Assembly (NCBI GenBank): GCA_009760885.1
Contig: CM019718.1
Coordinates: 29,953,030-30,017,029 of the forward strand
Direction: 5' to 3'
From: Achatina immaculata
Taxonomy: Eukaryota > Mollusca > Gastropoda > Stylommatophora > Achatinidae
DNA length: 64,000 nt
How positions within the stretch are numbered: position 1 is the stretch's first letter; each line of letters starts with the position of its first letter. The notes under the pieces are model-generated. The model was not told where the DNA came from. It saw only the letters and a program-made list of their open reading frames with translations, and did no database searches. The translations under genes and the position numbers were made by a program. Below are positions 42,334-52,839 of the stretch, piece after piece.

Positions 42334-43060
42334 TAATCACATAATCAGTAAGAGGAGTAAAGATCATAAAAGTAAAAAAGGGAGCAAAGATCACAAAGTC
42401 AGAAAGGGGAGCAAAGATCCCATGAAAGGAGGAAGCAAAGATCACATAGTGAGTAAGAGTAGCAAGAATCACATAGTCAGTAAGAGGAGCAAGAATCACA
42501 TAGTCAGTAAGAGCAGCAAGAATCACATAGTCAGTAAGAGCAGCAAGAATCACATAGTCAGTAAGAGTAGCAAGGATCACAGGCAGTAAGAGTAGCAAGG
42601 ATCACAGGCAGTAAGAGTAGCAAGGATCACATAGTCAGTAAGAGTAGCAAGAATCACATAGTCAGTAAGAGTAGCAAGAATCACATAGTCAGTAAGAGTA
42701 GCAAGAATCACATAGTCAGTAAGAGTAGCAAGAATCACATAATCAGTAAGAGGAGCAAGAATCACATAGTCAGTAAGAGTAGCAAGAATCATATAGTCAG
42801 TAAGAGTAGCAAGAATCATATAGTCAGTAAGAGTAGTAATGATCACAGTCAGTAAGAGTAGCAAGAATCACATAGTCAGTAAGAGTAGCAAGAATCACAT
42901 AGTCAGTAAGAGTAGCAAGAATCACATAGTCAGTAAGAGTAGCAAGAATCACATAGCCAGTAAGAGTAGCAAGAATCACATAGTCAGTAAGAGTAGTAAT
43001 GATCACAGTCAGTAAGAGTAGCAAGAATCACATAGCCAGTAAGAGAAAAAAAAACAACCA
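42334..43060. repeat. 27-bp minisatellite array
   Basis: About 25 units of 27 bp (CAAGAATCACATAGTCAGTA...), with GAGTAG/GAGGAG/GAGCAG variants. It shares ATCACATAGT and AAGAG with the 23-bp array on the other side of the mariner. Minus-strand frames (LTDYVILAT) are artefacts of the unit length. Confidence 0.95.
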
Positions 43061-43661
43061 CTACGAAGAAGCAGAAGTCATACTGGCAGCAAGAGGAAGG
43101 CCACATAAACATGGAGAAAGGGAAAGGAGAGAATATACTTAATTAAACATCGAAAAGAAGCGGAGGTGAAGGTCGTACGAACAGCAAGAAGGAGGAAAGG
43201 TGAGGTACACGAACAGCAGAACGACATCACTGTCAAGTTCCCTGCACGATTTTGTTATCCTGGTCAAGGCCATTAAAAAAAAAAAGACAAGAACTGAAAA
43301 TAAGTTTAATTATGCCTCGAAATAACCGGCAGCCAACACTTTCCGCCATATTTTACGGTTAATTTTAACTCCACGTGTCGAAAGTTCTTTTTGCGTTTCA
43401 AATGTTTTCCAGCAAACCAGACCAGCGTTGATAAAGTAATATTACGACATGTTAAAAAATACGAGGAGAACAGGGTGAAAAAAAATGACACGGTTTTCGC
43501 CAAAATATTGGCTTGTTTGGTTCTAATTACAGATATATGTGTTCCTAGTGTTACAATAATCTAATTACACGCGCAACGAGAACTTTCAATCAAAATATTC
43601 GTTTCAGTTCATGTAGAAAAGATGTGTTAATAGCGAGTATCAAGCTGCAGATGTAAGTGAA
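43061..43661. other. Upstream region of gene B
   Basis: AT-rich, no gene seen. Likely holds upstream control elements of gene B; I see no named site. Confidence 0.4.
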
Positions 43662-43667
43662 TATAAA
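43662..43667 (+). promoter_or_regulatory. Gene B TATA box
   Basis: TATAAA 24 bp before a TCAGCAT initiator-like site at 43685-43691. The arrangement matches gene A. Confidence 0.65.
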
Positions 43668-43685
43668 CCGCCTCTCGCCATTTTC

Positions 43686-43747
43686 AGCATACAACAGAAC
43701 GTCTCTGCACTGGCGCTGTGCTTTTACTGGTCTCTAGATCAACAATG
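43686..43747 (+). CDS. Gene B exon 1 (5' UTR plus ATG)
   Basis: Leader of about 59 bp ending CAACAATG|GTTAGT. Exon 2 has no ATG before its signal peptide, so the start codon must come from here; phase 0 after ATG keeps the frame. Confidence 0.6.
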
Positions 43748-45859
43748 GTTAGTCTTCTAATATTCCTCAGTTGCGTTCCATTAAACAATGCTATGTGATG
43801 ACTTAAAAAAAAATTACTTAACATCCAGTACAAATGTAAGAGTTTTGTAAAACTTAATACTTAATAGCAATGTTATAGTTTTATGCCTGTAGTTACTTTG
43901 TTGTTGCTGTTTCTCTTATTAACAGTACAATGATAATTTTCTTTTGCTGAAGGTACGGCATCTGCTTGTGGCTGTCTTCCTTGCCGCCGCGTTGGCTCTT
44001 TGCACCGAAAGCAAAACTTCTGACGCTGAGAAAAGACAGCTCACTGATCTCCTCGGCAATTTAGGGAATCTCTCGCCAGATCTCCTCGGTAATTTAGGGA
44101 ATCTCCGTGCAGGTCTCCTCGGCGGTGAGCAAGGGAATCCTCTTGCGGGTGTTCTGGGCGGTGCAGGTAATCTTCTCTCTGGAGGTGCTGCTGGCCGTCC
44201 TCAGGGAGGCAGCGGGGGTCAGGGTGGCCTTCTTGGAGGCCTCCTAGGCCCAGATCTTCTTGGAGGCCTCCTTGGTCCAAATGGCTTGTTGGGTGGCCTG
44301 GTTGGCGGTCTTCTGGAGGCAGTTGATCAGCTTTTGCAAGAACTTATTAAAACTCTAGAAGGAATCGATCCAGGCGATAAAGAGTAAGTAACGATCTTTT
44401 TTTTTTAAACAAATCACCAGCACGAGCTCACAGAAAGCAGAAGACATTAATGATACTATAATTAGACTGACAATTTACAGAAACCTCTGAAGTATTCGAT
44501 TCAGATTTGTATTCAGCCGAATTATGACGAAATTCGAATTGTTTTTGCTTGTCATAATATTACATTAGTATTATCTCGAATAATTAGACAAGTGCTCCCC
44601 TCCTCGCGGACTGTTCAAAACTGACTTTTTTTCAGAAAACGTTTTGTTTATTGCAGTTTTTATCAATCTGTGGAGTTTTTTTAATCATACTCTAAATTTG
44701 TCATCCATCCATCCATCCATCCATCCATCCATCTATCCATCCATCCATCCATCCATCCATCCATCCATCCATCCATCCATCCATCCATCCATCCATCCAT
44801 CCATCCAATCTTTCTTTCTTTCTTTCTTTTCATTGATTTCTAAAATGACTTAATTTTCCCACTTTCTTTAGTGAAGGTGATGTTTTCTGAAAGTGATGGT
44901 GACATGGACATGCCATCAACATTTCAGAAGACTTTCTACATTCTTAGGGTACAAATGTAACTTTGACAGAGAAAAGAACACTTGCCACAGTCAGTAGACA
45001 GTAACTTTGACAGAGAAAAGAACACTTGCCACAGTCAGTAGACAGTAACTTTGACAGAGAAAAGAACACTTGCCACAGCCAGTAGACAGTGACCTTGACA
45101 GAGAAAAGAACACTTGCCACAGCCAGTAGACAGTAACTTTGACAGAGAAAAGAACACTTGCCACAGCCAGTAGACAGTAACTTTGACAGAGAAAAGAACA
45201 CTTGCCACAGCTAGTAGACAGTAACTCATACTACAACATGGATGCAGTAGAAAATGGCCTGATGTACTACATCAGGTATATGAGGAATCGACCAGTTCCT
45301 GGAAGTGATGGAGCTTGCAATAACATGCTTACCTCCACTCCTGGAAGTGATGGAGCTTGCAATAACCCGCGTGCCTTCACTCCTAGAAGTGATGGAGCTT
45401 GCGAAGAAGTGCTTTCCATTACTCCTGGAGGTGTACAAAGTCACTAAGATCCACTATAGTTCCACGAATTGTCTCCCATCAGAATCGTCGTCATTATGTT
45501 AACTTCAAAGATTTCAAGAACTTGGATTGTTTCTGTTGAGTATATGCTTCACATGTTTGATATTTTTACCTGCAGATTATGTCGCTAGCAACTCAGTGTA
45601 TACAAACAAAGCACATCACCAACACTTGCTTCTAACAGTAAACACAGAAATGCCACATCTTTTCGTTTAGCCTGTTATTCATAACTGACTGAGCTTGTCG
45701 ATGTTTTCTGTTTCAAGTGCCGTGAAGGGGAAACTAGACAAAGAGGCAATAAACGACGTGTGTCCAACCTGCCCTCTGATCCCAGACGCCGCCACCAAGA
45801 AGAGCTGTTTAGAATACTGCCTTGAGAACCGCTGGAGCTATAATGTGACCGTAATGTAA
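43686..45859 (+). CDS. Gene B: small secreted Leu/Gly-rich protein, unknown family
   Basis: join(43745..43747, 43953..44383, 45718..45859), 191 aa; transcription start proposed at 43686. Exon 1 codes only for the Met; the intron (GTTAGT...CTGAAG) falls right after ATG. Residues 2-19 ([18 protein letters not shown]) complete a signal peptide. A dibasic EKR at 27-29 could be a processing site. Residues 30-135 are LLGNLGNL and [14 protein letters not shown] repeats. The C-terminal domain has Cys 160, 163, 175 and 179 (C-X2-C-X11-C-X3-C) and an N-glycosylation site NVT at 187. TAA stop at 45857. It resembles gene A in N-terminal repeat, Cys-rich end, promoter and intron position, so I infer a paralogous pair. 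Function unknown. An additional small exon within the 1.3-kb intron 2 is not excluded. Confidence 0.75.
43953..44383 (+). CDS. Gene B exon 2
   Basis: 431 bp, residues 2-144 plus two bases of Asp145. Signal peptide and Leu/Gly repeats. Donor AAAGA|GTAAGT. GC-rich compared with its surroundings because of Gly codons. Confidence 0.82.
44700..44807. repeat. (CCAT)n microsatellite
   Basis: About 26 CATC/CCAT tetranucleotides with one change (CTAT), in intron 2 of gene B. The frame [11 protein letters not shown] over it is not a gene. Confidence 0.97.
44955..45222. repeat. 44-bp tandem repeat, about 6 copies
   Basis: Units of 44 bp (TAACTTTGACAGAGAAAAGA...CAGCCAGTAGACAG), in intron 2 of gene B. 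Confidence 0.95.
45297..45428. repeat. 42-bp tandem repeat, 3 copies
   Basis: Units CCTGGAAGTGATGGAGCTTG..., 14 codons each, diverged in the last third. In intron 2 of gene B. Confidence 0.9.
45718..45859 (+). CDS. Gene B exon 3 (Cys-rich C-terminus)
   Basis: Acceptor TTTTCTGTTTCAAG; phase 2 as required. Encodes [20 protein letters not shown]...[11 protein letters not shown] and the end SYNVTVM before TAA. The last codons (TATAATGTGACCGTAATGTAA) resemble the repeat that follows (TGTAAGGTAATTATAATGTG). Confidence 0.75.
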
Positions 45860-45892
45860 GGTAATTATAATGTGACTCTTCTTACATCATCC
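45860..45892. repeat. Start of short tandem repeat behind gene B
   Basis: GTAAGGTAATTATAATGTGA also appears at 47600-47622 and, changed, at 48350-48500. The copies are now split apart by LINE insertions, so an original small array began at the gene B stop codon. Confidence 0.65.
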
Positions 45893-46827
45893 ATCCTTCC
45901 CGTGCCGTTAAACGTCACATAGTGCTCACATGGCAGTCTGCCAAGTTTTCCTGTTTTCGGCGAGTCTTTCAACCTCATCAAAAGATATTATGCCCACGAA
46001 AATGGCCTCTCTTAACAATGTCCTCTTTAGAGTTTCACGTGGTCGACATCTTTTTCTTCGGCCTGTTGTGTTCCACTTGATGACTTGTTTTGAGATTTTC
46101 TGACTGTTTCTTCTCGTCACGTGATCGACATACGTCCATTTTCTTTTTCTGATCACCCATTAGACAGGTTGTTGTTTGCTTATCTGTCTTATCTTTGCAT
46201 TGTTCTTAAATTTGTTCCACTTTATACCGAATAGTTTCCTTAGTCATTTGTTTTCAAAAGAGTCTAATTTCTTGTCTTTCTTTAATTTATTTCCAGCTTT
46301 CGCATGCATAAATGAGGGTGAATATTACATTCGAATTAGAATTCACGATTCTTGAAGTTTCAATGGTGCTTTTGCTATTCTAATTCTAACTTCCTTTCTG
46401 GCGTCACCATCCTGGTCTATTGTAGCTGCAGAGATATGCGAACTTGTTCACTTCTTCAACAGCTGTTCCTTCTACGCATATTTTTCCTTCGTGATTAATG
46501 TGAACTTTCATTATTTTTTGTTTTTCCCTTGTTAATTTCAAGTCCTATTTTACTAGTCAGTGAAGACAGGGTATCTGTTTTTCCTTGCATGGAATTCAAA
46601 TTGTCACTGATAAGAGTTATGTCATCTGCAAAATCAGGATCTTCTAGTTGGGTCCCATGTACCCACTAAATGCCTGTTTTACCTGTGGAGCATTTCTTCA
46701 TTATCAAGTCTATGGCAATTCCAAAAAGCAAGGGAGATAACATATAATCTTGTTTCACGCTTGTTTCAGTCTGGAACCATTCGCCCATTCCTTCTGTGTT
46801 GATTGCACAAACATATCCATTGATCCT
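45893..46827 (-). pseudogene. LINE group B fragment, copy 4
   Basis: Minus strand: ...VKQDYMLSPLLFGIAIDLIM (reverse-transcriptase motif, ~46730), broken YLGS region, then MIRKRKWTYVDHVTRRNSQK and GRPRETLKRTLLREAIF. It ends with the group 3' end at 45893. 5'-truncated at 46827 within CCATTGATCCT, where a group C element was later inserted. Confidence 0.85.
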
Positions 46828-47587
46828 CTCTCTCTCTCTCTGAACCTTAAGTGCCCAGGGCACATGGGGCTTCCGCAAGGGTTTTCCACAAATGCCTGTC
46901 TTTCGCCTTTTTTTCTGCTCTTGCCCAGGTGAGCCCTCTATTGCTCAACATCCTTTCTGTTGTTCTTCTCCATGTCTCTTTTGGTCTACCCTTACTTCTG
47001 CTCCCCTGTGGTGTCCATCTTAGTGCTATTTTTGGTAGTGAGTTGTCAGTCATTCGGAGCACATGTCCCAACCATCGCCAGCGTCTTTCCTCAATAATTG
47101 TTGTCAGTGGTTTCATCTGCATTTCTGCCAATAAGATGTTATTTCTTATGGTGTTTGGCCAAAATATTTTTTTAATTCTACGTAAACATTTAGTCTGGAA
47201 AGAGTTCAACTTGTTTTCTATGGTTTTGGTGATTTTCCAGCATTCACTTCCATAGAGTAGTATACTTAGAACATTACTCTTAAATATCCTGATTTTCATA
47301 TTTATGCTTAGTTTATTTGATTTCCATATATTCTGTAGCATTGCAAAAGCCTGGTTTGCTCTAGTAAGTCTGCTGTTGATGTCCTCTGTGCTGTCTCCAT
47401 TTTCTACTACTCTGCTGCCAAGGTATACAAATTCGTTGACCTCCTCCACTAACTTGTTATCTACTCTGAGTACATTTCTGTTGTTCACATTTTGCTTCAT
47501 TAACTTTGTCTTTCCTACGTTGATCTTTAGTCCTATGTTGTTTGCATTCTGGGTTAACTTGTTTATTTTATCTTGCATATCTTTGTG
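46828..47587 (-). pseudogene. LINE group C, copy 1, 5'-truncated, recent
   Basis: A single 243-codon minus-strand frame encodes the region after the reverse-transcriptase palm: GLKINVGKTKLMKQN, FVYLGSRVVENGDSTEDINS, LYGSECWKITK, CLRRIKKIFWPNTIRNNILL, RRWRWLGHVLRMTDNSLPKI, GRPKETWRRTTERMLSNRGL. The 3' tail is (AGAG)n. Flanked by an exact 11-bp target duplication CCATTGATCCT (46817-46827 and 47588-47598). Confidence 0.92.
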
Positions 47588-47624
47588 CCATTGATCCTAG
47601 TGTAAGGTAATTATAATGTGACTA

Positions 47625-48345
47625 TCTCTCTCCCTCCCTGAACTTTAAGTGCCCAGGGCACATGGGGCTTCCGCAAGTGATTTCCACAAATGCCTGTCAT
47701 TTGCTTTTTTTCTGCTCTTGCCCAGGTGAGCCCTCTATTGCTTAACATCCTCTCTGTTGTTCTTCTCCATGTCACTTTTGGTCTACCCTTACCTCTGTTC
47801 CCCTGTGGTGTCCATCTTAGTGCTATTTTTGGTATTGAGCTGTCAGTCATTCGGAGCACGTGTCCCAACTATCCCCAGCGTCTTTCCTCAATATTTGCTG
47901 TCAGTGGCTTCATCTGCATTTCTGCCAACAAGATATTATGTTTTATGTAATGGCTAAAATATTTTTCTAATTCTTCGTAAACATTGAGTATGGAAAGAAT
48001 TCAGCTTATTTTCTATGGTTTTGGTGATTTTCAAGCATTTACTTCCATGGAGTAGTATACTTAGAACATTACTCTTAAATATCCTGATTTTCGTATTCAT
48101 GGTTAGTTTTTTTTTTTAGATTTCTTTATAGTCTTTATAGTCTGCAGCATTGCAAAAGCCTGGTTTGCTCTAGTAAGTCTGCTGTTATGTCTTCTGTGCT
48201 GTCTCCATTTTCTACTACTCTACTGCCAAGCTATACAAATTCTTTGACCTCCTCCACTGACTTGCTATCTACTCTGAGTACATTTCTGTTGTTCACATTT
48301 TGCTTCATTAACTTTGTCTTTCCTACGTTGATCTTTAACTGTATT
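47625..48345 (-). pseudogene. LINE group C, copy 2, 5'-truncated
   Basis: Same region as copy 1 with more changes (RMTDSSIPKIALRWTPQGNR at ~47840) and frame breaks. It ends in the same 5' area (GLKINVGKTKLMKQ at ~48330). It lies in the same small host repeat as copies B4 and C1. Confidence 0.88.
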
Positions 48346-48774
48346 GTAAGGTAATTACAATGCAACTGTAGTGTAACGTAATTAAAAAGTATCAGCAGTG
48401 TAAGGCAATCATATTGTAGCTCTTGTGGAAGGTAATGGTAATGTAAACCTAGTGTAAGGTGATTATAATGTAACATAATGTAAGGTAATCATTAACTTCC
48501 TATTAGTCTAAATATTTGAAATATTGCGAAAGGACTGAAATTATATTTTAATGAATGAACTGAAAGTTATCAAATAATAAATTTATAATAATAAGTTTGT
48601 GTAATTTGCATAAGATAATCAATGAAGATTTTCATGGACAAAAGATGAAATATACGGAAGCTAAACTATGTGTAGCAGTTCATAGTTACCAGCATCTAAT
48701 TTTACAACATTGTTACTTCCTGCAGAATTTAAAACATGATTTCCAGTGTTTAATTTTACGATTAAGACCGTTGC
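48346..48774. other. Degenerate GTAAGGTAAT repeat and AT-rich sequence
   Basis: 48350-48500 holds diverged copies of GTAAGGTAATTATAATGT. The rest is AT-rich without recognised features. Confidence 0.5.
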
Positions 48775-49195
48775 TGCAGTTCATGCTTCCAAGTGTCTAA
48801 TTTTACGATACTGTTAGTACCTATAATTCATGCTTCCAACTGTCTAATTTTACGATACTGTTAGTACCTATAATTCATGCTTCCAACTGTCTAATTTTAC
48901 GATACTGTTAGTACCTATAATTCATGCTTCCAAGTGTCTAAGTTTACGATACTGTTAGTACCTATAATTCATGCTTCCAACTGTCTAATTTTACGATACT
49001 GTTAGTACCTATAATTCATGCTTCCAAGTGTCTAATTTTACGATACTGTTATTACCCATAACTCATGCTTTCAAGTGTTTAATTTTACGATACTGTTATT
49101 ACCCATAACTCATGATTCCAAGTGTCTAATTTTACGATACTGTTATTACCCATAATTCATGCTTCTAAGTGTCTAAGTTTACGACATTGTTCGTT
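48775..49195. repeat. 47-bp tandem repeat, about 9 copies
   Basis: Units TTCATGCTTCCAACTGTCTA...ATACTGTTAGTACCTATAA of 47 bp, with TTAGTACCTATAATT / TTATTACCCATAACT variants. Confidence 0.94.
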
Positions 49196-49729
49196 AATCT
49201 TTCTTTTTCAGCAGGAAATCTTTCTGAGCAGTCCCAACTTCTGATAGCTGCACACCGGACACAGTTTCTGATAGCTGCATATTGGACACAGTTCGTGGCA
49301 TTCCTGATCTTATATTTGGTTTATATTTAGTCCATCGCTCACAAATAATTTATGCTTATTATGATCCAGACATTAAGTTTAGTTTTAAAATGTAAAAGAA
49401 AAAAAAATGCGCTTCTGTTTATAACAATCCTGTCTTTTCAATTTTTAGAACTTTTGTTTAGGAATCAAAACAGGTATGTTTTATAACAATTTAACATAAT
49501 ATTTAGCCTACAAACTTCAAAACGTATATGTCTGTCACCTTCATTACCTTGTGTTTAGGTTATAAATGTGTTTTTTTTAACCAATTAGTCTGTAACCAGG
49601 AGGACACTGGTTCTGTTTCTAGCTTGGTTCAGTGAGCAGCAATCTTATGTGCGGAATTAAACTTCGCTTTCAGAAGAGTGTACTGTTTTTGAGTGCTCTG
49701 TTTTTGTTTGATGTTACAAAATCTGTGAG
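49196..49729. other. No gene recognised
   Basis: AT-rich sequence. TTTTTCAGCAGGAAATC at about 49206 resembles an acceptor but no exon could be supported. Confidence 0.4.
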
Positions 49730-49799
49730 AATGTTGCAAGTTTGATTCACAATCTGAATGATGGAGAGAAAGGAGCTTTACTTGTGGGGGAAAACTACC

Positions 49800-49845
49800 A
49801 CTATAAACGATATTTCGACTGTAAGGTCTTCATCAGATTAAAGCT
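49800..49845 (-). ncRNA. Hammerhead-ribozyme-like motif (Penelope-type)
   Basis: The minus strand reads CTGATGA (49836-49830), a 3-bp stem GAC/GTC with a CTTACA loop, then GAAA (49816-49813). This is the order of the hammerhead core: CUGAUGA, stem II, GAAA. Stem III can form only three pairs and stem I is not evident, so activity is doubtful. Penelope-like elements are known to carry such motifs. Confidence 0.4.
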
Positions 49846-50029
49846 ATTTGAGAAACAAAAAAAAAAACAAACAAACAAAAAACAAAAACACCATCATTAT
49901 GTGCTATGTTGGCACACACTGCAGTTATGTCTCTCCACAGAACGCAATTTTTGACATTTTTTCCTCATTAGCTCAAGCTGGTGACTGTCATCAGTCCGTT
50001 CCGAATCTTGTCTCCTACATTCCTCTGAC

Positions 50030-50450
50030 TCTATTCCCATTTATTATCAGACTATTCTGAATCTTATCTCATGCTTCCTCTTACTACATTCCTATTTATC
50101 ATCAGACTATTCTGAATCTTATCTCATGCTTCCTCTGACTCTATTCCCATTTATCATCACACTATTCTGAATCTTATCTCATGCTTCCTCTGACTCTATT
50201 CCCATTTATCATCACACTATTCTGAATCTTATCTCTTGGCGTTCTCTGACTCTATTCCCATTTATCATCAGACTATTCTGAATCTTCTCTCTTGGCTTTC
50301 TCTGACTCTATTCCCATTTATCATCAGACTATTCTGAATCTTATCTTCTGCCTTCCTCTGGCTCTACTCTCATTTATCTTCACACTATTCTGAATCTTAT
50401 CTTCTACCTTCCTCTGGCTCTACTCTCATTTATCTTCAGACCGTTCTTTA
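50030..50450. repeat. 55-bp tandem repeat, about 7-8 copies
   Basis: Units TCTGACTCTATTCCCATTTA...ATTCTGAATCTTATC of ~55 bp. It ends in AATAAAGCTGCTCCTGCTTT, the Penelope-like 3' end also seen at 11480 and 55000, so the array grew inside such an element (about 49730-50510). Confidence 0.9.
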
Positions 50451-50510
50451 ATTAATAAAGCTGCTCCTGCTTTTTTCATAGTTTATACATTTTCACATTC
50501 TTCTCAAACT

Positions 50511-50949
50511 GTCGCTAAAACTACATCACACGCCCAGATAAACGACGTCCAGGCGAGTATGGAGCGTCTTAAATGCTCTAGACAGTAACTGTCATGTTGT
50601 CAGGACAGTGTCCAGAGAATACATGAGAAAAGTCAACAAACCAACAGAATAGAAAACTTTGCATCGATGAACAACCTTAATCAGGGGAGACAAACACATA
50701 AATAGAACGTACAAGGCTTTAAATCGTAACTAAATTAGATACACCAATGATACTGTCCTTCCATCAAACAGCTCAGAAGGAGTGCATCACTTGATTCTCT
50801 CCACTAAAAGACACAGCGAAGCTCAGAACATCATTTTAAATACAAAAAAAAAGTAAAAAGTAATGATAGCTGACAAAATGAGCAATCCAAAATTACACTG
50901 GATCACGAAAAGCTGGAAAACGTAAATAAATGTGAAGATCTAGTTTCAG
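50511..50949. other. No gene recognised
   Basis: Possibly the upstream part of the decayed LINE at 50950; too changed to support motifs. Confidence 0.4.
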
Positions 50950-51480
50950 TCATCCCCACCACCATTGCTGAAAGGAAGACTAGCCGTTGCATCACAGACA
51001 TTAGCGCAAATGAAGAGCCCGTGACAATGTACAACAAGAAAATAAACTTATGTTTACTAAGAACTTACATACTCCCAGTGGCAACATACGGATGTGAAAC
51101 ATGGACACTTAACAAATCACTAGAAAAGAGATAACAAAATTTGAAATGAAATGTTACAGAAGGCGACTTAGAATATCATGGATAGAACGAAATGAAATAG
51201 ATACTGGTGGGATTAGGTGTCACAGAAGACTGGCTCATAACCACCATAACAATTAGAAAGCTGAGATACTTCAGCCACATCACGAGGCAGAATAGCTCGG
51301 AGAGGCTGATGGTAGAAGACGTAGCTGCAGATGGACACGAGAAAGTCTGAATATGTTCTTGCGAGACACTGGTCAACTTGCTTAAGACCGCTTTGCATCC
51401 AGGGAGGTAGTGAGATGGACAACGTTCTGGAAAGGACACGTCACATGAAGAAGAAAAAGAATAACTATATAATTATTTTT
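50950..51480 (+). pseudogene. Decayed LINE fragment (group D)
   Basis: The frame around 51055 reads LRTYILPVATYGCETWTLNK, the typical segment after reverse transcriptase in APE-type LINEs, followed by broken RLRISWIER and RYFSHITRQNS text. Stops throughout. It does not match groups A-C closely. Confidence 0.65.
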
Positions 51481-51539
51481 AATGGCAATAATTACATCAA
51501 AAGGAAATATGTTTAAAAAGACGTTTAGCTGTCAAAATG

Positions 51540-51955
51540 ACCATTGAATGACAAGGAGACATAAAGTAAGAGTGATCGCAGAGTGAAAAAGAGACTGAAA
51601 GTGATCACTGAGTGACAAGGAGATATAAAATGAGAGTGATCATTGAGTGACAAGGAGATATAAAATGAGAGTGATCATTGAGTGTCAGAGAGACATAAAA
51701 TGACAGTGATCATTGAGTGTCAGAGAGACATAAAATGACAGTGATCATTGAGTGTCAGAGAGACATAAAATGACAGTGATCACTGAGTGTCAGAGAGACA
51801 TAAAATGAGAGTGATCATTGAGTGACAAAGAGACATAAAATGAGAGTGATCATTGAGTGACAAAGAGACATAAAGCGACAGTGATCACAGAGTGACAGGG
51901 AGAAGTAAAGTGAGAGTGATCATTGAGTGACAGAGACATACGGTGAATGATACAA
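51540..51955. repeat. 35-bp tandem repeat, about 11 copies
   Basis: Units GAGTGATCATTGAGTGACAA... of about 35 bp with GACAAGGAG/GTCAGAGAG variants. Confidence 0.94.
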
Positions 51956-52004
51956 AATGCAGCTTAAAACAAGAACATAAAACACTGTGCTGACATCCAG
52001 AAAC

Positions 52005-52345
52005 AGCGTTCACTGCAACATAGAAAAGTTGTCAGCGTTCACTGTAACATAGAAAAGTTGTCAGCGCTCACAGCAACATAGAAAAGTTGTCAGCGCTCAC
52101 AGCAACATAGAAAAGTTGTCAGCGCTCACAGCAACATAGAAAAGTTGTCAGCGCTCACAGCAACATAGAAAAGTTGTCAGCGTTCACTGCAACATAGAAA
52201 AGTTGTCAGCGCTCACAGCAACATAGAAAAGTTGTCAGCGCTCACAGCAACATAGAAAAGTTGTCAGCGCTCACAGCAACATAGAAAAGTTGTCAGCGCT
52301 CACAGCAACATAGAAAAGTTGTCAGCGCTCACGAAGACAATACAT
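52005..52345. repeat. 29-bp tandem repeat, about 11 copies
   Basis: Units CAGCGCTCACAGCAACATAG... of 29 bp, very uniform. Confidence 0.96.
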
Positions 52346-52364
52346 GACACAACATATGTCTGGC

Positions 52365-52835
52365 GCAGAAGAGCTCACAGACAAGTTTGTGTGAGGTACT
52401 TATTGGGCAGAAGAAGAGCTCACAGACAAGTTTGTGTGAGGTACTTATTGGGCAGAAGAAGAGCTCACAGACAAGTTTGTGTGGGGTACTTAATGGGGAG
52501 AAGAAGAGCTCACAGACAAGTCTGTGTGGGGTACTTAATGGGCAGAAGAAGAGCTCACAGACAAGTTTGTATGGGGTACTTAATGGGCAGAAGAAGAGCT
52601 CACAGACAAGTCTGTGTGGGGTACTTAAGAGGCAGAAGAAGAGCTCACAGACAAGTTTGTGTGGGGTACTTAATGGGCAGAAGAAGAGCTCACAGACAAG
52701 TCTGTGTGGGGTACTTAATGGGCAGAAGAAGAGCTCACAGACAAGTTTGTGTGGGGTACTTAATGGGCAGAAGAAGAGCTCACAGACAAGTTTGTGTGGG
52801 GTACTTAATGGGCAGAAGAAGAGCTCACAGTAAAT
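52365..52835. repeat. 45-bp tandem repeat, about 10 copies
   Basis: Units GGGCAGAAGAAGAGCTCACA... of 45 bp (15 codons). All frames on both strands stay open over it (RRRAHRQVCVGYLMG; FFCPLSTPHKLVCEL), which I regard as artefact. Confidence 0.97.
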
Positions 52836-52839
52836 GTAT

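Noticed and set aside
30545..43747. Gene A and B as members of the BPI/PLUNC family because of GGLLGGLLG.
   Set aside because: The match is only to a low-complexity stretch; the Cys pattern and repeats differ. Left as unknown family.
44644..44853. 69-codon frame with HPSI repeats.
   Set aside because: (CCAT)n microsatellite in an intron of gene B.
45202..45447. 81-codon frame considered as an extra exon of gene B.
   Set aside because: Made of 42-bp repeats with no acceptor or donor in the needed phase; exon 2 joins exon 3 directly in frame.
46851..47255. 134-codon plus-strand frame, repeated at 56129-56533.
   Set aside because: Antisense shadow of the LINE group C coding strand, which has the recognisable protein motifs.
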